IMG/VR virus record: IMGVR_UViG_3300044619_000176
Location: 1-25,103 of that record
Length of the DNA stretch: 25,103 nucleotides
Source: a virus
Strand: one strand, 5' to 3'
Below the pieces are notes generated by a model, which did not search any database, was not told the DNA's origin, and saw only the letters and a program-made list of their open reading frames with translations. Made by a program: the position numbers and the translations under genes. Positions 15,671-23,397 of this stretch are shown here, piece by piece (the stretch's first letter is position 1; each line of letters starts with the position of its first letter).

Positions 15671-15743
15671 ACTACTTGACTTAGTAATGATTAAATGCTT
15701 GACTTCGCTCATCGCCACCGCAGGGCGTTAACCAGCGTACAAA

Positions 15744-16784
15744 ATGACTAATACCAATCAAGCTAACGCCGAGGCTGAAGAATCGGTGGACAATATCTCA
15801 TTCGAGGAGCTTATCGCTCGGAGAATTGGGGAAGCAACTGCACCAGAGGAGACTGAAGAGGAACCCCAGGATACCGAGGAAACCGAAGAAACCGAACCTG
15901 CCAGTCAAGAGGACGAGGAAGAGGTGGAGGAAACCGAGGAAGAATCCGAGGAGGAATCAGAGGGAACCGAGGAGCAGTCAGACATAGACCTGTTGAATCT
16001 CTCACCGGAGCAGATCCAAGAGCTTGCCAAAAAAGGTAAGAGTCGCCTCCTTCAACGGATTGGTGAACTCACCGCCCAAAAGCGAACCTTAGAGGAAAAG
16101 CTCGCGGCTCAACCGCAGATGGTTCGTCAAGTCGAGGAGAACGAGATCCCAGATGCTATCCGTAAATTGGAGAGCTTCGAGAACCTCAAAGACTTCTACG
16201 ACGAAATGACGAAGACTCTAGAGTCAACGGACGAGATCTTGGATGAACACGAAGACTACGGCCCCGATGACATCATCACCGTTGGCGATAAAGAGTTCAC
16301 CAAGCGTCAAATCCGCAAAGCCAACAGGAACGCCAAGGAGGCACTAACAAAGTACATCCCAGCCCAACAGCAGCAGTTGATCAAAGTTGCCCAGTTCGGT
16401 GAGATGTCCAAGCAGTACTCCGAGGCAGCACGAAAAGAAGTTCCAGAGATCCAAGACGAAGAGTCTGAGATCGGAAAGAACTATAAGGTGCTAGTCGAAG
16501 ATCCCCTAGTTTCTAGAGTGAAACGCGAAATCCCCGAGATTGGGATGCAAATTGAATACATTCTTGCTCATGCGGCAAGGTCTATCTTTGGAAAGAAAGC
16601 CAAGGCTATCCAAGCTGGAGCTGGGAACAAGTTGAAGGTGTCGCCACCCGCTTCCCCAGTTGGATCTGGTTCGGTTAAGTCTGGTTCAAATGCCAAAGCA
16701 AAGGTCAAAGACGCATACAGCAGGTTTGAAACGACTGGTTCGGTCGATGATTGGGTTGCCTCACGAATCGCTAAGTTAAAATAA
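15744..16784 (+). CDS. Capsid scaffolding protein
   Basis: A 346-aa protein just before the major capsid gene. Residues about 30-80 are extremely acidic (for example EETEEEPQDTEETEETEPAS). A predicted coiled coil follows around 95-120 (LLQRIGELTAQKRTLEEKLA), then mixed charged helices, and the C-terminus is basic (KAKVKDAYSRFETTG...WVASRIAKLK). An acidic helical body with a basic C-terminal helix that binds the capsid shell is the normal plan of podoviral scaffolds. The protein would guide procapsid assembly and leave before packaging. No Shine-Dalgarno sequence is present. Upstream are the three inverted repeats, which may control this operon. No protease domain is seen. Confidence 0.8.
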   Translation: MTNTNQANAEAEESVDNISFEELIARRIGEATAPEETEEEPQDTEETEETEPASQEDEEEVEETEEESEEESEGTEEQSDIDLLNLSPEQIQELAKKGKSRLLQRIGELTAQKRTLEEKLAAQPQMVRQVEENEIPDAIRKLESFENLKDFYDEMTKTLESTDEILDEHEDYGPDDIITVGDKEFTKRQIRKANRNAKEALTKYIPAQQQQLIKVAQFGEMSKQYSEAARKEVPEIQDEESEIGKNYKVLVEDPLVSRVKREIPEIGMQIEYILAHAARSIFGKKAKAIQAGAGNKLKVSPPASPVGSGSVKSGSNAKAKVKDAYSRFETTGSVDDWVASRIAKLK

Positions 16785-16804
16785 CCTTTATTTAAATAAT
16801 CATT

Positions 16805-17797
16805 ATGAGTATCTCAAATACCTATCAACCAAATGCGCCCCAGGCCAAGACTGGCACGGGTTCCGCTATTTCCAACCGCGAGGATCTCAGCAACGAGCTG
16901 ACCCTCCTTGCTCCCGAAGAAACCCCGCTCCTTAGCCTTTGCTCCAAGGGCAAAGCAAGTGGTACTTTCAGCGAGTGGACTGCCGATGTTCTTTCGGCTC
17001 CTTCGACTGCTGGTATCTCTGAAGGTACGGATGTTACTGCCTTTGATGACAAGTTCGCTAGCCGCGCTCGTCTTGGCAACTACACCCAAATCTTCCGCCG
17101 CGACTACATCGTGTCGAACCTGCAACAAGCCGTTAGCTCCGTTGGCCCAGCAAACGTTGCGCAGGCTGAAGCAAAGTCGATGCGTGAACTGAAGCGCGAT
17201 GTCGAAGCTGCTATCTGCTCGGACAATGACCGTACCGTTGAGAACGGTGCTGGCACTCCATACGCCCTCCGTGGCCTTGGTGACTGGCTTGACTCTGCAG
17301 GCCCATCCGATGTTCCTGCTGCTTATCGTACGCCTACGGCTTCGATCCTTGCCGCTGCTCCTACGGACACCACCTTCAACGACATCATCGCGTCTATCTA
17401 CACCGTCAATGGCGAGGCTAATAACCTTACCCTCATCGCTGGTGTTGCTCTCCGCAAGGTGATCTCGAACTTCCAACGCTCGTCTGGTCAAGCCACTAGC
17501 CCTGCTGAAGCGGTGTATCGCATCAATCAAGACGCTTCGAGTAAGAAGATCACCCATGCAGTTACCCTGTATGAGTCCGACTTTGGCATCGTTAATGTCA
17601 TCAATGCTAACCCATCCTGTATGCCAAACGCCAATCGCGGATATGTTGTTAACCCGAAATATCTCGGCTTCAACACCCTTATCCCAATGGGTTCGACTCG
17701 CCTTGAGAACCAAGGTGGTGGCGAGCGTGGTTTCGTGGACATGGTTGGTACGCTTGTTTGTAAGCATCCCGGCGCACACGGCAAGATCGCTTACTAA
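16805..17797 (+). CDS. Major capsid protein, SU10/DUF5309-like
   Basis: A 330-aa protein. The N-terminal part carries NREDLSNELTLLAPEETPLL, then FSEWTADVL, and LGNYTQIFRRDYIVSNLQQA followed by EAKSMRELKRDVEAAICSD. This series (P-x-x-T-P-L, E/W-x-x-D-x-L, Q-I-F-R, E-L-K-R-D-x-E) is typical of the SU10-type major capsid family with HK97 fold. The C-terminal segment (YLGFNTLIPMGSTRLENQGG; KHPGAHGKIAY) also fits. Codons are strongly biased to C-ending forms, as expected for the most abundant virion protein. It starts 20 bases after the scaffold behind AATAATCATT. A long frame on the opposite strand is a shadow of this codon bias. Confidence 0.88.
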   Translation: MSISNTYQPNAPQAKTGTGSAISNREDLSNELTLLAPEETPLLSLCSKGKASGTFSEWTADVLSAPSTAGISEGTDVTAFDDKFASRARLGNYTQIFRRDYIVSNLQQAVSSVGPANVAQAEAKSMRELKRDVEAAICSDNDRTVENGAGTPYALRGLGDWLDSAGPSDVPAAYRTPTASILAAAPTDTTFNDIIASIYTVNGEANNLTLIAGVALRKVISNFQRSSGQATSPAEAVYRINQDASSKKITHAVTLYESDFGIVNVINANPSCMPNANRGYVVNPKYLGFNTLIPMGSTRLENQGGGERGFVDMVGTLVCKHPGAHGKIAY

Positions 17798-17829
17798 TCG
17801 CAACTAAACACTAAAAGAAAGAAAATATT

Positions 17830-18309
17830 ATGCCACAACTTGCAAATAACGAGCGTAGCCCGTTTACTGATGTCATCACCCTTACTGTCGCCGACCTTGC
17901 TGCTATCGCGGCTGGCGGTGGCACTAAGGTTGTAGCCCGTATCCCCCGTGGTGGTGCTATCGAACTCGCTGGTATCTCTACCGTCGAGACCTTTGGTACT
18001 TCCGCTGGTGCTATCGCAGCCACTGGCGCAGTGTCCGTTGGTATCTCTGGTACTGCTGCTAAGCACATTGCTTCCGCTGTCCCACCCGCCACGGTTGGTA
18101 CTGCTCCCCGTTTCAACACGGGCAGTGGTTTCACCGCTGGAACCGGCACGAGCGCAAGCGGACTGGTGCAACCTATCGACATGGCCACCGCTGATACGGA
18201 TGTCATTCTGACGGTTGCTGCCGGCACATCGACTGGTGCGTACTCCGCTCTTACCACTGGTAAGATCGTTCTTGGTTTCCGCATCATCGACACGGCTAAG
18301 TTTGCCTAA
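17830..18309 (+). CDS. Probable capsid decoration / minor head protein
   Basis: A 159-aa protein made of short Ala/Gly/Thr-rich strands (LTVADLAAIAAGGGTKVVAR; GKIVLGFRIIDTAKF) with no charged helices. The fold is likely beta-rich. It sits directly after the major capsid gene and has the same C-ending codon bias, so it is likely expressed in quantity. Small beta proteins at this place usually cement or decorate the capsid. No exact family is recognised. A strong GC-rich hairpin follows its stop. Confidence 0.55.
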   Translation: MPQLANNERSPFTDVITLTVADLAAIAAGGGTKVVARIPRGGAIELAGISTVETFGTSAGAIAATGAVSVGISGTAAKHIASAVPPATVGTAPRFNTGSGFTAGTGTSASGLVQPIDMATADTDVILTVAAGTSTGAYSALTTGKIVLGFRIIDTAKFA

Positions 18310-18318
18310 TCACTGATG

Positions 18319-18349
18319 GCGGGGGGTGGGTTCTATCCCCATCCTCCGC
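18319..18349 (+). terminator. GC-rich hairpin after the decoration gene (attenuator or mRNA stabiliser)
   Basis: GCGGGGGGTGGG (18319-18330) pairs with CCCATCCTCCGC (18338-18349): twelve continuous pairs including two G-U, seven-base loop. The G-U pairs make the + strand the natural orientation. Only TCTCTTCT follows, so termination may be partial, limiting expression of the genes after the capsid pair. Confidence 0.65.
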
Positions 18350-18367
18350 TCTCTTCTAAACCAAACG

Positions 18368-18649
18368 ATGATCTCTGAGGAGGCAATGACCGATGCGTTG
18401 GTAAAGGAGCTTTGCTCTGGTCGCCAGCTCATGGAAACAAAACAAAAATTCCGCGAGATTTCCGCAGCTCAAGAAGCTGACACTCTCCGTGGAGTGAAAA
18501 CTGGCGCGTTGGGCCGAGCTGTTGCGGTTGTCCCTGCGCATGAGTATTTCCTAATCCGCAATAAATACGGTGAAGACGCATGGCATGACCGCGAGTTTAT
18601 CCGCGACTTCCAGAAGTTTCACCCAGAACTTTCCCCTAACGCTGTTTGA
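18368..18649 (+). CDS. Small conserved-type hypothetical phage protein (93 aa)
   Basis: The frame can be extended to a GTG at 18326, but that lies inside the hairpin. I prefer the ATG at 18368 (MISEEAMTDALVKELCSG); an ATG at 18386 has a GAGGAGG just two bases upstream, too close. The C-terminal part, YFLIRNKYGEDAWHDREFIR, then a DFQKFHPELSPN segment, resembles short uncharacterised proteins between capsid and adaptor genes of other podoviruses. The stop overlaps the next ATG (TGATG). It may bind head or adaptor; this is not demonstrated. Confidence 0.6.
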   Translation: MISEEAMTDALVKELCSGRQLMETKQKFREISAAQEADTLRGVKTGALGRAVAVVPAHEYFLIRNKYGEDAWHDREFIRDFQKFHPELSPNAV

Positions 18650-19380
18650 TGCAAGATAGATCCTACACCGATTTGTTTGACACGACTCAAGCTCTTTGCG
18701 GTGTCGTCTTTGCAAGTATTGAAAAAAGCCGTATTAAAGCCCTAATCAACAGAAGGGCGAGAAAGGCTTACAAATCCTCTAACTACTGGAGTAGGTTCAT
18801 TGGGGTTGGTGAAGAAAGGGCAGTTCTCAATGGTGTTATTCCGTTTGATGAGTCTGGACTCGCTTCGGTAGACACATTCCTTCGCGTTTTTGTTAATCGC
18901 CCCTATGGAGTTAACAGCAACCAAGAATACCAGTACATCGTAGGCCCATACGGAGCTACCCTATTGGCTGGGTCTTTTGAACCAGAAGTGGCCTATGTTA
19001 CATATAAGGCTCAATTTGCAATCACTTATGGGCCGGGGACTTCTGGCGGAGATCCAAGTGGAAGTGCCGCAGATGTTACGACAGTCCCATCAGAATGGTT
19101 TGATTACATGGCGCATGGTGCATACGCCGACTATCTTCGGGCTGAAGGACAGCAGGAAAAGGCTGCTGTTGCCGACCAAGAAGCCAATGAAATGCTGCTT
19201 GATGAGTTGATGCGATTGGACGAGCAACATACACAAACGGTGATCTCACCTAGAATCTTTACGAACGCTAATATGCAAATGCGTTTGGGTGGCCCATCCG
19301 CTGTCGGCGCGGCAAGCACTACCGCATCTGGCGAGCAGATTTCAGACGAATACGGAGAAGTAATTATTACAGAAGGATAA
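18649..19380 (+). CDS. Head-tail adaptor (connector) protein
   Basis: A 243-aa protein with the ATG at 18649 overlapping the previous stop; a TTG three bases earlier is unneeded. Between residues 15 and 165 is mixed alpha/beta sequence with a loop of Gly/Ser (GPGTSGGDPSGSA). It is followed by a helix typical of adaptors, with TVPSEWFDYMAHGAYADYLR, EGQQEKAAVADQEANEML and a DELMRLDEQH segment. Proteins with this C-terminal helix sit under the portal (T7 gp11, P22 gp4 or gp6-like adaptor class) and link it to the nozzle. The extreme C-terminus has RIFTNANMQMRLGG, a motif that recurs in a tiny gene at 21341. Role assignment rests on this pattern and gene order. Confidence 0.6.
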   Translation: MQDRSYTDLFDTTQALCGVVFASIEKSRIKALINRRARKAYKSSNYWSRFIGVGEERAVLNGVIPFDESGLASVDTFLRVFVNRPYGVNSNQEYQYIVGPYGATLLAGSFEPEVAYVTYKAQFAITYGPGTSGGDPSGSAADVTTVPSEWFDYMAHGAYADYLRAEGQQEKAAVADQEANEMLLDELMRLDEQHTQTVISPRIFTNANMQMRLGGPSAVGAASTTASGEQISDEYGEVIITEG

Positions 19381-19381
19381 C

Positions 19382-21157
19382 ATGCCAAGGAAAATATCAC
19401 AACTTGAGGTTGCTACTGATGTAACAGCATCCGACTTGATTCAAATCATTGACATCGAGGATACCGGGATGGCTGTTAGCGGAACCAATAAGAGGGCCAC
19501 CGCGCAACTAATGGCGAATGAGCTTGGGAAGCTGACTAATATCACGGCTACTGGATCTACGACTGCTCGCACCTTGGCAAATCGTTTTGCGGATGTGGTC
19601 AATGTCAAGGATTTCGGTGCAGTTGGGGATGGGGTGACGGATGACACAGCAGCAATTCAAGCCGCAATTAACTCTGTTCGTGACGGAATTGTTTTAGTTC
19701 CAAATGGAGAATATGTTGTAAACGGTAATATTGTTTTCTTAATAAAAGGCCAAAACCCAATAAAAGGGGGCTTCAAACTTGAGGCCACTGGTGCATTTTT
19801 TACCGGCACTGGGAAACTGATTATAGATAGCTGCAAGCGACTTCAGATCAATGGGCTTGATATGGCCAATATTGATTTGGCTATGCGTGGTTGCTGGTGG
19901 TCTCAAATTAGAAACACAAGATTTAGAAAATTGCACATAAACGATGCAACTGGTACAAATTTTAGTAGCAACTACTGGAACAATTTTCAACAATGCCAGT
20001 TTCAAAGTGTACTAATAGACTCAGCATCTACATCTCCATCAAACGAGTTTTCTTTTGATAGTTGTTCAATGCGCGGAAATATTGGTCAAGGGTTTTTAGA
20101 CACCGCCGCATACGCATTTGAATTTAACGCAAGCCAAAACTGTCAATCTTGGAAGTTTAATAATGGAGATATCAGTTATCACTCCACGTCCGTTTATAAT
20201 ATAGGGGCCGGTAATACATCAGGCGATATTGAGATATCGTTTAATGGTGTTTACTTCGACTCTGTGCTTCCAATTTCAACCGATAGGGAAAAAACGCGCA
20301 TTAGGCAGGTGAATTGCCATCATGCAAATGGATCTATTGGTATAGGTTCATTTAGCGCGATGACATGCCAAACGCTTGACCAGTTTCGTTCTGATCGCGC
20401 ATTCAAGCATGATGGGTGGACTGGTGTTAACCTTGTCCCAAATGGAGATTTTAAGGATAGGTTAAACATTTGGGTGGGATCTGGTTTGCCTATTGGATCA
20501 GCATCTGGGGCTACGGTCACTAGACAAAGTGGCGGGTTCTTTGGTAATTATTTAAACCTCAATCAAACTGCTACTACATCAAATGGAGTTCGATTTCGCA
20601 GTAAGCCGCTACCGATGCCTGGGCGGCTTACTGCGACGATTGTATTAAGGAATGCAGATGCCGGGTCGAAAACCATAACACTTCAAACTCCCGGGCCGCT
20701 AAATCCACCCGTTGTAATTTCTGATTCGGAATGGACTATTGCTACTATTACGAATAATACTATATTCAATACTGACACGACGCAAGATTTACAGGTATAT
20801 ACAAATGACAATACCGCATACAATGTTGATGTGGCGTATGTTGCAATTACCCTTGGTGAAGGTAGCCCGTTAGTTATTGAATCAACTGGGTTTCCAGTAA
20901 TACAACATACTGAAACCTGGAATGCTCCCGATATTGCAAATAATTCGCAAGTAACAGAAGTGTTTACGGTAAACGGAGCAGAATATGGTGATTTTGTAAT
21001 TGCATCTTTTTCTGGAACTGTTGGGGGGCTGGATGTGTCTTCATCAGTCAGTAATAATAATGAAGTAACATTAAAATTAAAAAACAATTCTGGGTCAAAT
21101 ATCAATCTTTCGAGCGGTGAATGGCGTTTTAGGGTGTTCAAGTCAAAATATTTGTGA
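19382..21157 (+). CDS. Tailspike with pectate-lyase-like beta helix
   Basis: A 591-aa protein. Residues about 1-70 form a head-binding N-terminal part (MPRKISQLEVATDVTASDLI). Residues about 73-98 contain VNVKDFGAVGDGVTDDTAAI, the hallmark start of the pectate-lyase superfamily beta helix. The region to about 330 has parallel beta-helix character with Asn/Asp-rich turns (KLIIDSCKRLQINGLDMAN; SWKFNNGDISYH). The C-terminal 230 residues form beta-rich domains (LTATIVLRNADAGSKTITLQ), possibly carbohydrate binding. It likely degrades or binds host capsule or LPS. Start: ATG with AAGGA upstream. From about nt 19650 the codons become A/T-rich, unlike the front, as expected of an exchanged receptor-binding module. 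Catalytic residues cannot be placed by eye. Confidence 0.8.
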   Translation: MPRKISQLEVATDVTASDLIQIIDIEDTGMAVSGTNKRATAQLMANELGKLTNITATGSTTARTLANRFADVVNVKDFGAVGDGVTDDTAAIQAAINSVRDGIVLVPNGEYVVNGNIVFLIKGQNPIKGGFKLEATGAFFTGTGKLIIDSCKRLQINGLDMANIDLAMRGCWWSQIRNTRFRKLHINDATGTNFSSNYWNNFQQCQFQSVLIDSASTSPSNEFSFDSCSMRGNIGQGFLDTAAYAFEFNASQNCQSWKFNNGDISYHSTSVYNIGAGNTSGDIEISFNGVYFDSVLPISTDREKTRIRQVNCHHANGSIGIGSFSAMTCQTLDQFRSDRAFKHDGWTGVNLVPNGDFKDRLNIWVGSGLPIGSASGATVTRQSGGFFGNYLNLNQTATTSNGVRFRSKPLPMPGRLTATIVLRNADAGSKTITLQTPGPLNPPVVISDSEWTIATITNNTIFNTDTTQDLQVYTNDNTAYNVDVAYVAITLGEGSPLVIESTGFPVIQHTETWNAPDIANNSQVTEVFTVNGAEYGDFVIASFSGTVGGLDVSSSVSNNNEVTLKLKNNSGSNINLSSGEWRFRVFKSKYL

Positions 21158-21336
21158 AACTAAACTCAAGTCAATGGCACATGGTCTCAAGCTCAGATAG
21201 TGTTATTTTATTTGACGGTAATATTATTGGTGTAATTTTTGATAATTTCGTGACACTATTTAATGGAGAGACGGAATGGTACGAACAAGCCCATTTAATG
21301 AACCTTGGGCGAATCACAATCTTAACAAAACACTAA
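21154..21336 (+). CDS. Small hypothetical protein (60 aa)
   Basis: A GTG start overlaps the tailspike stop (GTGA at 21154-21157). The product alternates hydrophobic and polar residues (SVILFDGNIIGVIFDNFVTL), suggesting a small beta fold. It could be a tailspike accessory or chaperone, since such tiny partners often follow receptor-binding proteins. No family is recognised, and an alternative is a non-coding remnant of a module exchange. Confidence 0.45.
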   Translation: MKLNSSQWHMVSSSDSVILFDGNIIGVIFDNFVTLFNGETEWYEQAHLMNLGRITILTKH

Positions 21337-21340
21337 CACA

Positions 21341-21427
21341 ATGGCATTCATCTTTGTCAACGCATTCAAGAGCGGGTTTGTGAGCAATCGCATCCGCACA
21401 AACGCAAACATGCAACTTCGCTGGTAA
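21341..21427 (+). CDS. Tiny protein carrying a TNANMQ motif (28 aa)
   Basis: ATG at 21341, TAA at 21425-21427. It sits exactly between two genes, four bases after one stop and one base before the next ATG. The product ends SNRIRTNANMQLRW. The R-I-x-T-N-A-N-M-Q-x-R part matches the C-terminal tail of the adaptor protein at about 19250-19280, while the codons differ at most wobble positions. That argues for selection on the peptide. The function is unknown; it might be a docking peptide. Confidence 0.45.
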   Translation: MAFIFVNAFKSGFVSNRIRTNANMQLRW

Positions 21428-21428
21428 T

Positions 21429-22895
21429 ATGCAATATGTCCTAGGAAACATGCTCAACGGAGGTGGTGGTCTTAACGCTGATGGCCTTGCCCTCGACCTC
21501 CAGTTCGCGGCTGACAAGACTCTGACTGCGCGGCGTGGGCCGACACCGACCTTTATACGGTCGAGCGGAGATAATGGCGGGACAACATATTTCGGGCCGT
21601 TAGTAGATTTCGACGAGGCAACCGCATTCTCAACAACAGGAATTTTTAATGGGCGGGCTTCGTGGTTTAAGTCATATGAAGGCACAGATATAACGATATC
21701 TTACACCGGAGCTAGATGGCGCGCTGTGACTGTAGACAACGGAGACGAGGTCACATACCTAGCTGCGCCCGGTAGTGAGTGGCGACCAGACCAAGCCGAC
21801 TGGAGTGGTGAGGCTTTCTCAGTAACAACTAGCAGCACCTTCGGCATTGTAAAGGCAGCGAACAACGAACCCCGCTTCGACCACGATCCAGTCACGCTCG
21901 CGTGCAAAGGCTTGCTGATCGAGGAGGGGCGGACGAATTTGTATCAGCAATCTGAAGTATTTAATGATTCTTTTTGGACGAAAACAAGATCATCTATTTC
22001 CTCAAACGCAACCACAGCCCCAGACGGGACTCTGACTGCGGACAAGCTTGTTGAAGACACGACAGCTTCAAACACGCACACTATACAGTCTACTGTAACT
22101 CCACCAGCGACCGCTCACACTCTCAGCGTGTTTGCTAAAAAAGGCGAAAGAACATGGATTGTTTTGAGGCTTGGTGGCACAAACACTTTTTTCAACCTTG
22201 ATGACGGAACGATTGCCGCAGGTTCTGTTAATTCTCCAACTATTACTAACTTTGGAAATGGGTGGTATCGTTGTGCAGTGACGAGCAGTCTTGGGACGCA
22301 GGGTCAGTTTTGGCTCGCCACCAATAGTACCACCACATCATATACTGGAGACGGAACAAGCGGGTTGTTCCTCTGGGGCGCACAATTAGAAGCAGGTTCA
22401 TTCGCCACCTCCTACATCCCGACGACGACTGGCACATTGGCTCGTAGCGCGGATGTGTGTAGTATTGCAAATACAGCATCATTTTGGAACTCTGATCAGT
22501 TCACGCTTTTTGGGAATGCAAACTTCCCAAATCCAGCACATGATGCGTATGCTGCTAATTTCAGCATCACTAATGGTTTCTTTGGGGTGCGCAGACCGAA
22601 CACCAATACCGCAGCTGCGATTATTCGATCCTCCGGCGTTAATGCAGATATTTCGTTAGGAACTTTTGTGACTGGGACAATGCGAATGGCAGTAGCTCAT
22701 TCATCAGGTCAGCAGGCTGCCGCCTTTAATGGTGGATCTGCTACTCAGACATCCTCCGCGTTTTCTCCGTCACTCAATCCGGCATTAAACATTGGTTATT
22801 CCGGCACTGCTGGTTACATCAACGGACACATTGCCGCCATCCGCTACTACAAAAAACGCCTGCCCAACGCGAAGCTCGTCACATTAACCACATGA
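21429..22895 (+). CDS. Tail protein with carbohydrate-binding-like domains
   Basis: A 488-aa protein. The N-terminus (MQYVLGNMLNGGGGLNADG) is followed by a region about 30-150 of short beta strands. Residues about 161-345 match a widespread phage domain: GLLIEEGRTNL, APDGTLTADKLVED, FAKKGERTWIVLRL, GNGWYRCAVTSS and LWGAQLEAGSFATSYIPT, a jelly-roll sugar-binding type. The C-terminal part (about 350-488) ends GHIAAIRYYKKRLPNAKL, like the last strands of LamG/concanavalin-type domains. It is probably a second receptor-binding or adhesion protein of the tail. It starts with a TAAT leader, and its stop overlaps the next start (ATGA at 22892). Confidence 0.7.
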   Translation: MQYVLGNMLNGGGGLNADGLALDLQFAADKTLTARRGPTPTFIRSSGDNGGTTYFGPLVDFDEATAFSTTGIFNGRASWFKSYEGTDITISYTGARWRAVTVDNGDEVTYLAAPGSEWRPDQADWSGEAFSVTTSSTFGIVKAANNEPRFDHDPVTLACKGLLIEEGRTNLYQQSEVFNDSFWTKTRSSISSNATTAPDGTLTADKLVEDTTASNTHTIQSTVTPPATAHTLSVFAKKGERTWIVLRLGGTNTFFNLDDGTIAAGSVNSPTITNFGNGWYRCAVTSSLGTQGQFWLATNSTTTSYTGDGTSGLFLWGAQLEAGSFATSYIPTTTGTLARSADVCSIANTASFWNSDQFTLFGNANFPNPAHDAYAANFSITNGFFGVRRPNTNTAAAIIRSSGVNADISLGTFVTGTMRMAVAHSSGQQAAAFNGGSATQTSSAFSPSLNPALNIGYSGTAGYINGHIAAIRYYKKRLPNAKLVTLTT

Positions 22896-23221
22896 TCACC
22901 GACTATTTGCTTAAATTCCCAGACCGCGCCACCGCAGTCCAGTTCGGACTAGCGAACGGCTTTGCGACCATCGACGAGGACGGCAACGAGCAAATCACCC
23001 TCGCGTCCCATGAGCATGCGCTGCACATCATCGGTGAGCATAATGGCGATGGACAATGGTGGGTGCTGTTTAGAGATCTCGTTGGCATCCCGATCCCCGA
23101 GGGCGGCGAGCAATTTATTTTCTGGGCATCCGACTGGACGGTCGAAGATGACGCTGGCAGCGAGATTTCCATTCCCAGACCAGAATTTAACCCCGATGTC
23201 CCAAATGTCTTTTGGGCATAA
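22892..23221 (+). CDS. Small partner of the tail protein (109 aa), unknown
   Basis: An acidic, aromatic-rich protein (FPDRATAVQFGLANGFATID; EQFIFWASDWTVEDD; PNVFWA at the end). The four-base overlap with the preceding gene implies coupled expression. Small proteins in this place often assist folding or attachment of fibres, or are minor tail components, but no family is recognised. Confidence 0.6.
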   Translation: MITDYLLKFPDRATAVQFGLANGFATIDEDGNEQITLASHEHALHIIGEHNGDGQWWVLFRDLVGIPIPEGGEQFIFWASDWTVEDDAGSEISIPRPEFNPDVPNVFWA

Positions 23222-23244
23222 TAATCTCAACACATAATACACAT

Positions 23245-23397
23245 ATGAAAACTACCGCACTCGGCATTCTTACTATCGTTGCAACGCTCGCTAATGTGGG
23301 TGTTCAAGTCCTCAAAGGTGGCGCACCCGACTTCATGGGAGCGTTCGCCGCTGTAACGGCAGGCATCGGACTCATCAAGGCCAAGGACAACAAATGA
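23245..23397 (+). CDS. Small membrane protein, holin candidate (50 aa)
   Basis: I chose the ATG at 23245 (MKTTALGILTIVATLANVGV); the frame continues upstream but the earlier starts overlap the previous gene end. A first hydrophobic helix spans about residues 5-23 and a second, Gly/Ala-rich one about 30-45, ending in IKAKDNK. Short two-helix proteins ending in GLIKAKD are common next to endolysin genes. The stop overlaps the next start (ATGA). It is a probable holin or anti-holin, inferred from topology and place. Confidence 0.55.
   Translation: MKTTALGILTIVATLANVGVQVLKGGAPDFMGAFAAVTAGIGLIKAKDNK

Larger units (their letters stand above)
14877..15743. other. 867-bp gap between packaging and capsid operons
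   Basis: No rightward gene is supported here. From left to right it holds two rightward terminators, two sets of direct repeats, a leftward terminator-like hairpin with a competing hairpin, a region of dense self-complementarity (15182-15488) that also contains a leftward reading frame, and three tandem inverted repeats before the scaffold gene. It is by far the longest gap in the window, and the arrangement suggests a separately transcribed, probably leftward, unit plus control sites. Each element is listed on its own. Confidence 0.7.

Noticed and set aside
16814-17803. 329-codon open frame on the minus strand across the capsid gene
   Set aside because: It mirrors the major capsid gene; strong C-ending codon bias there removes antisense stops. 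The product has no recognisable domain and the sense gene is certain.
18326-18367. GTG start for the 93-aa protein
   Set aside because: The codon lies within the 12-pair hairpin and the added residues look like read-through of it.
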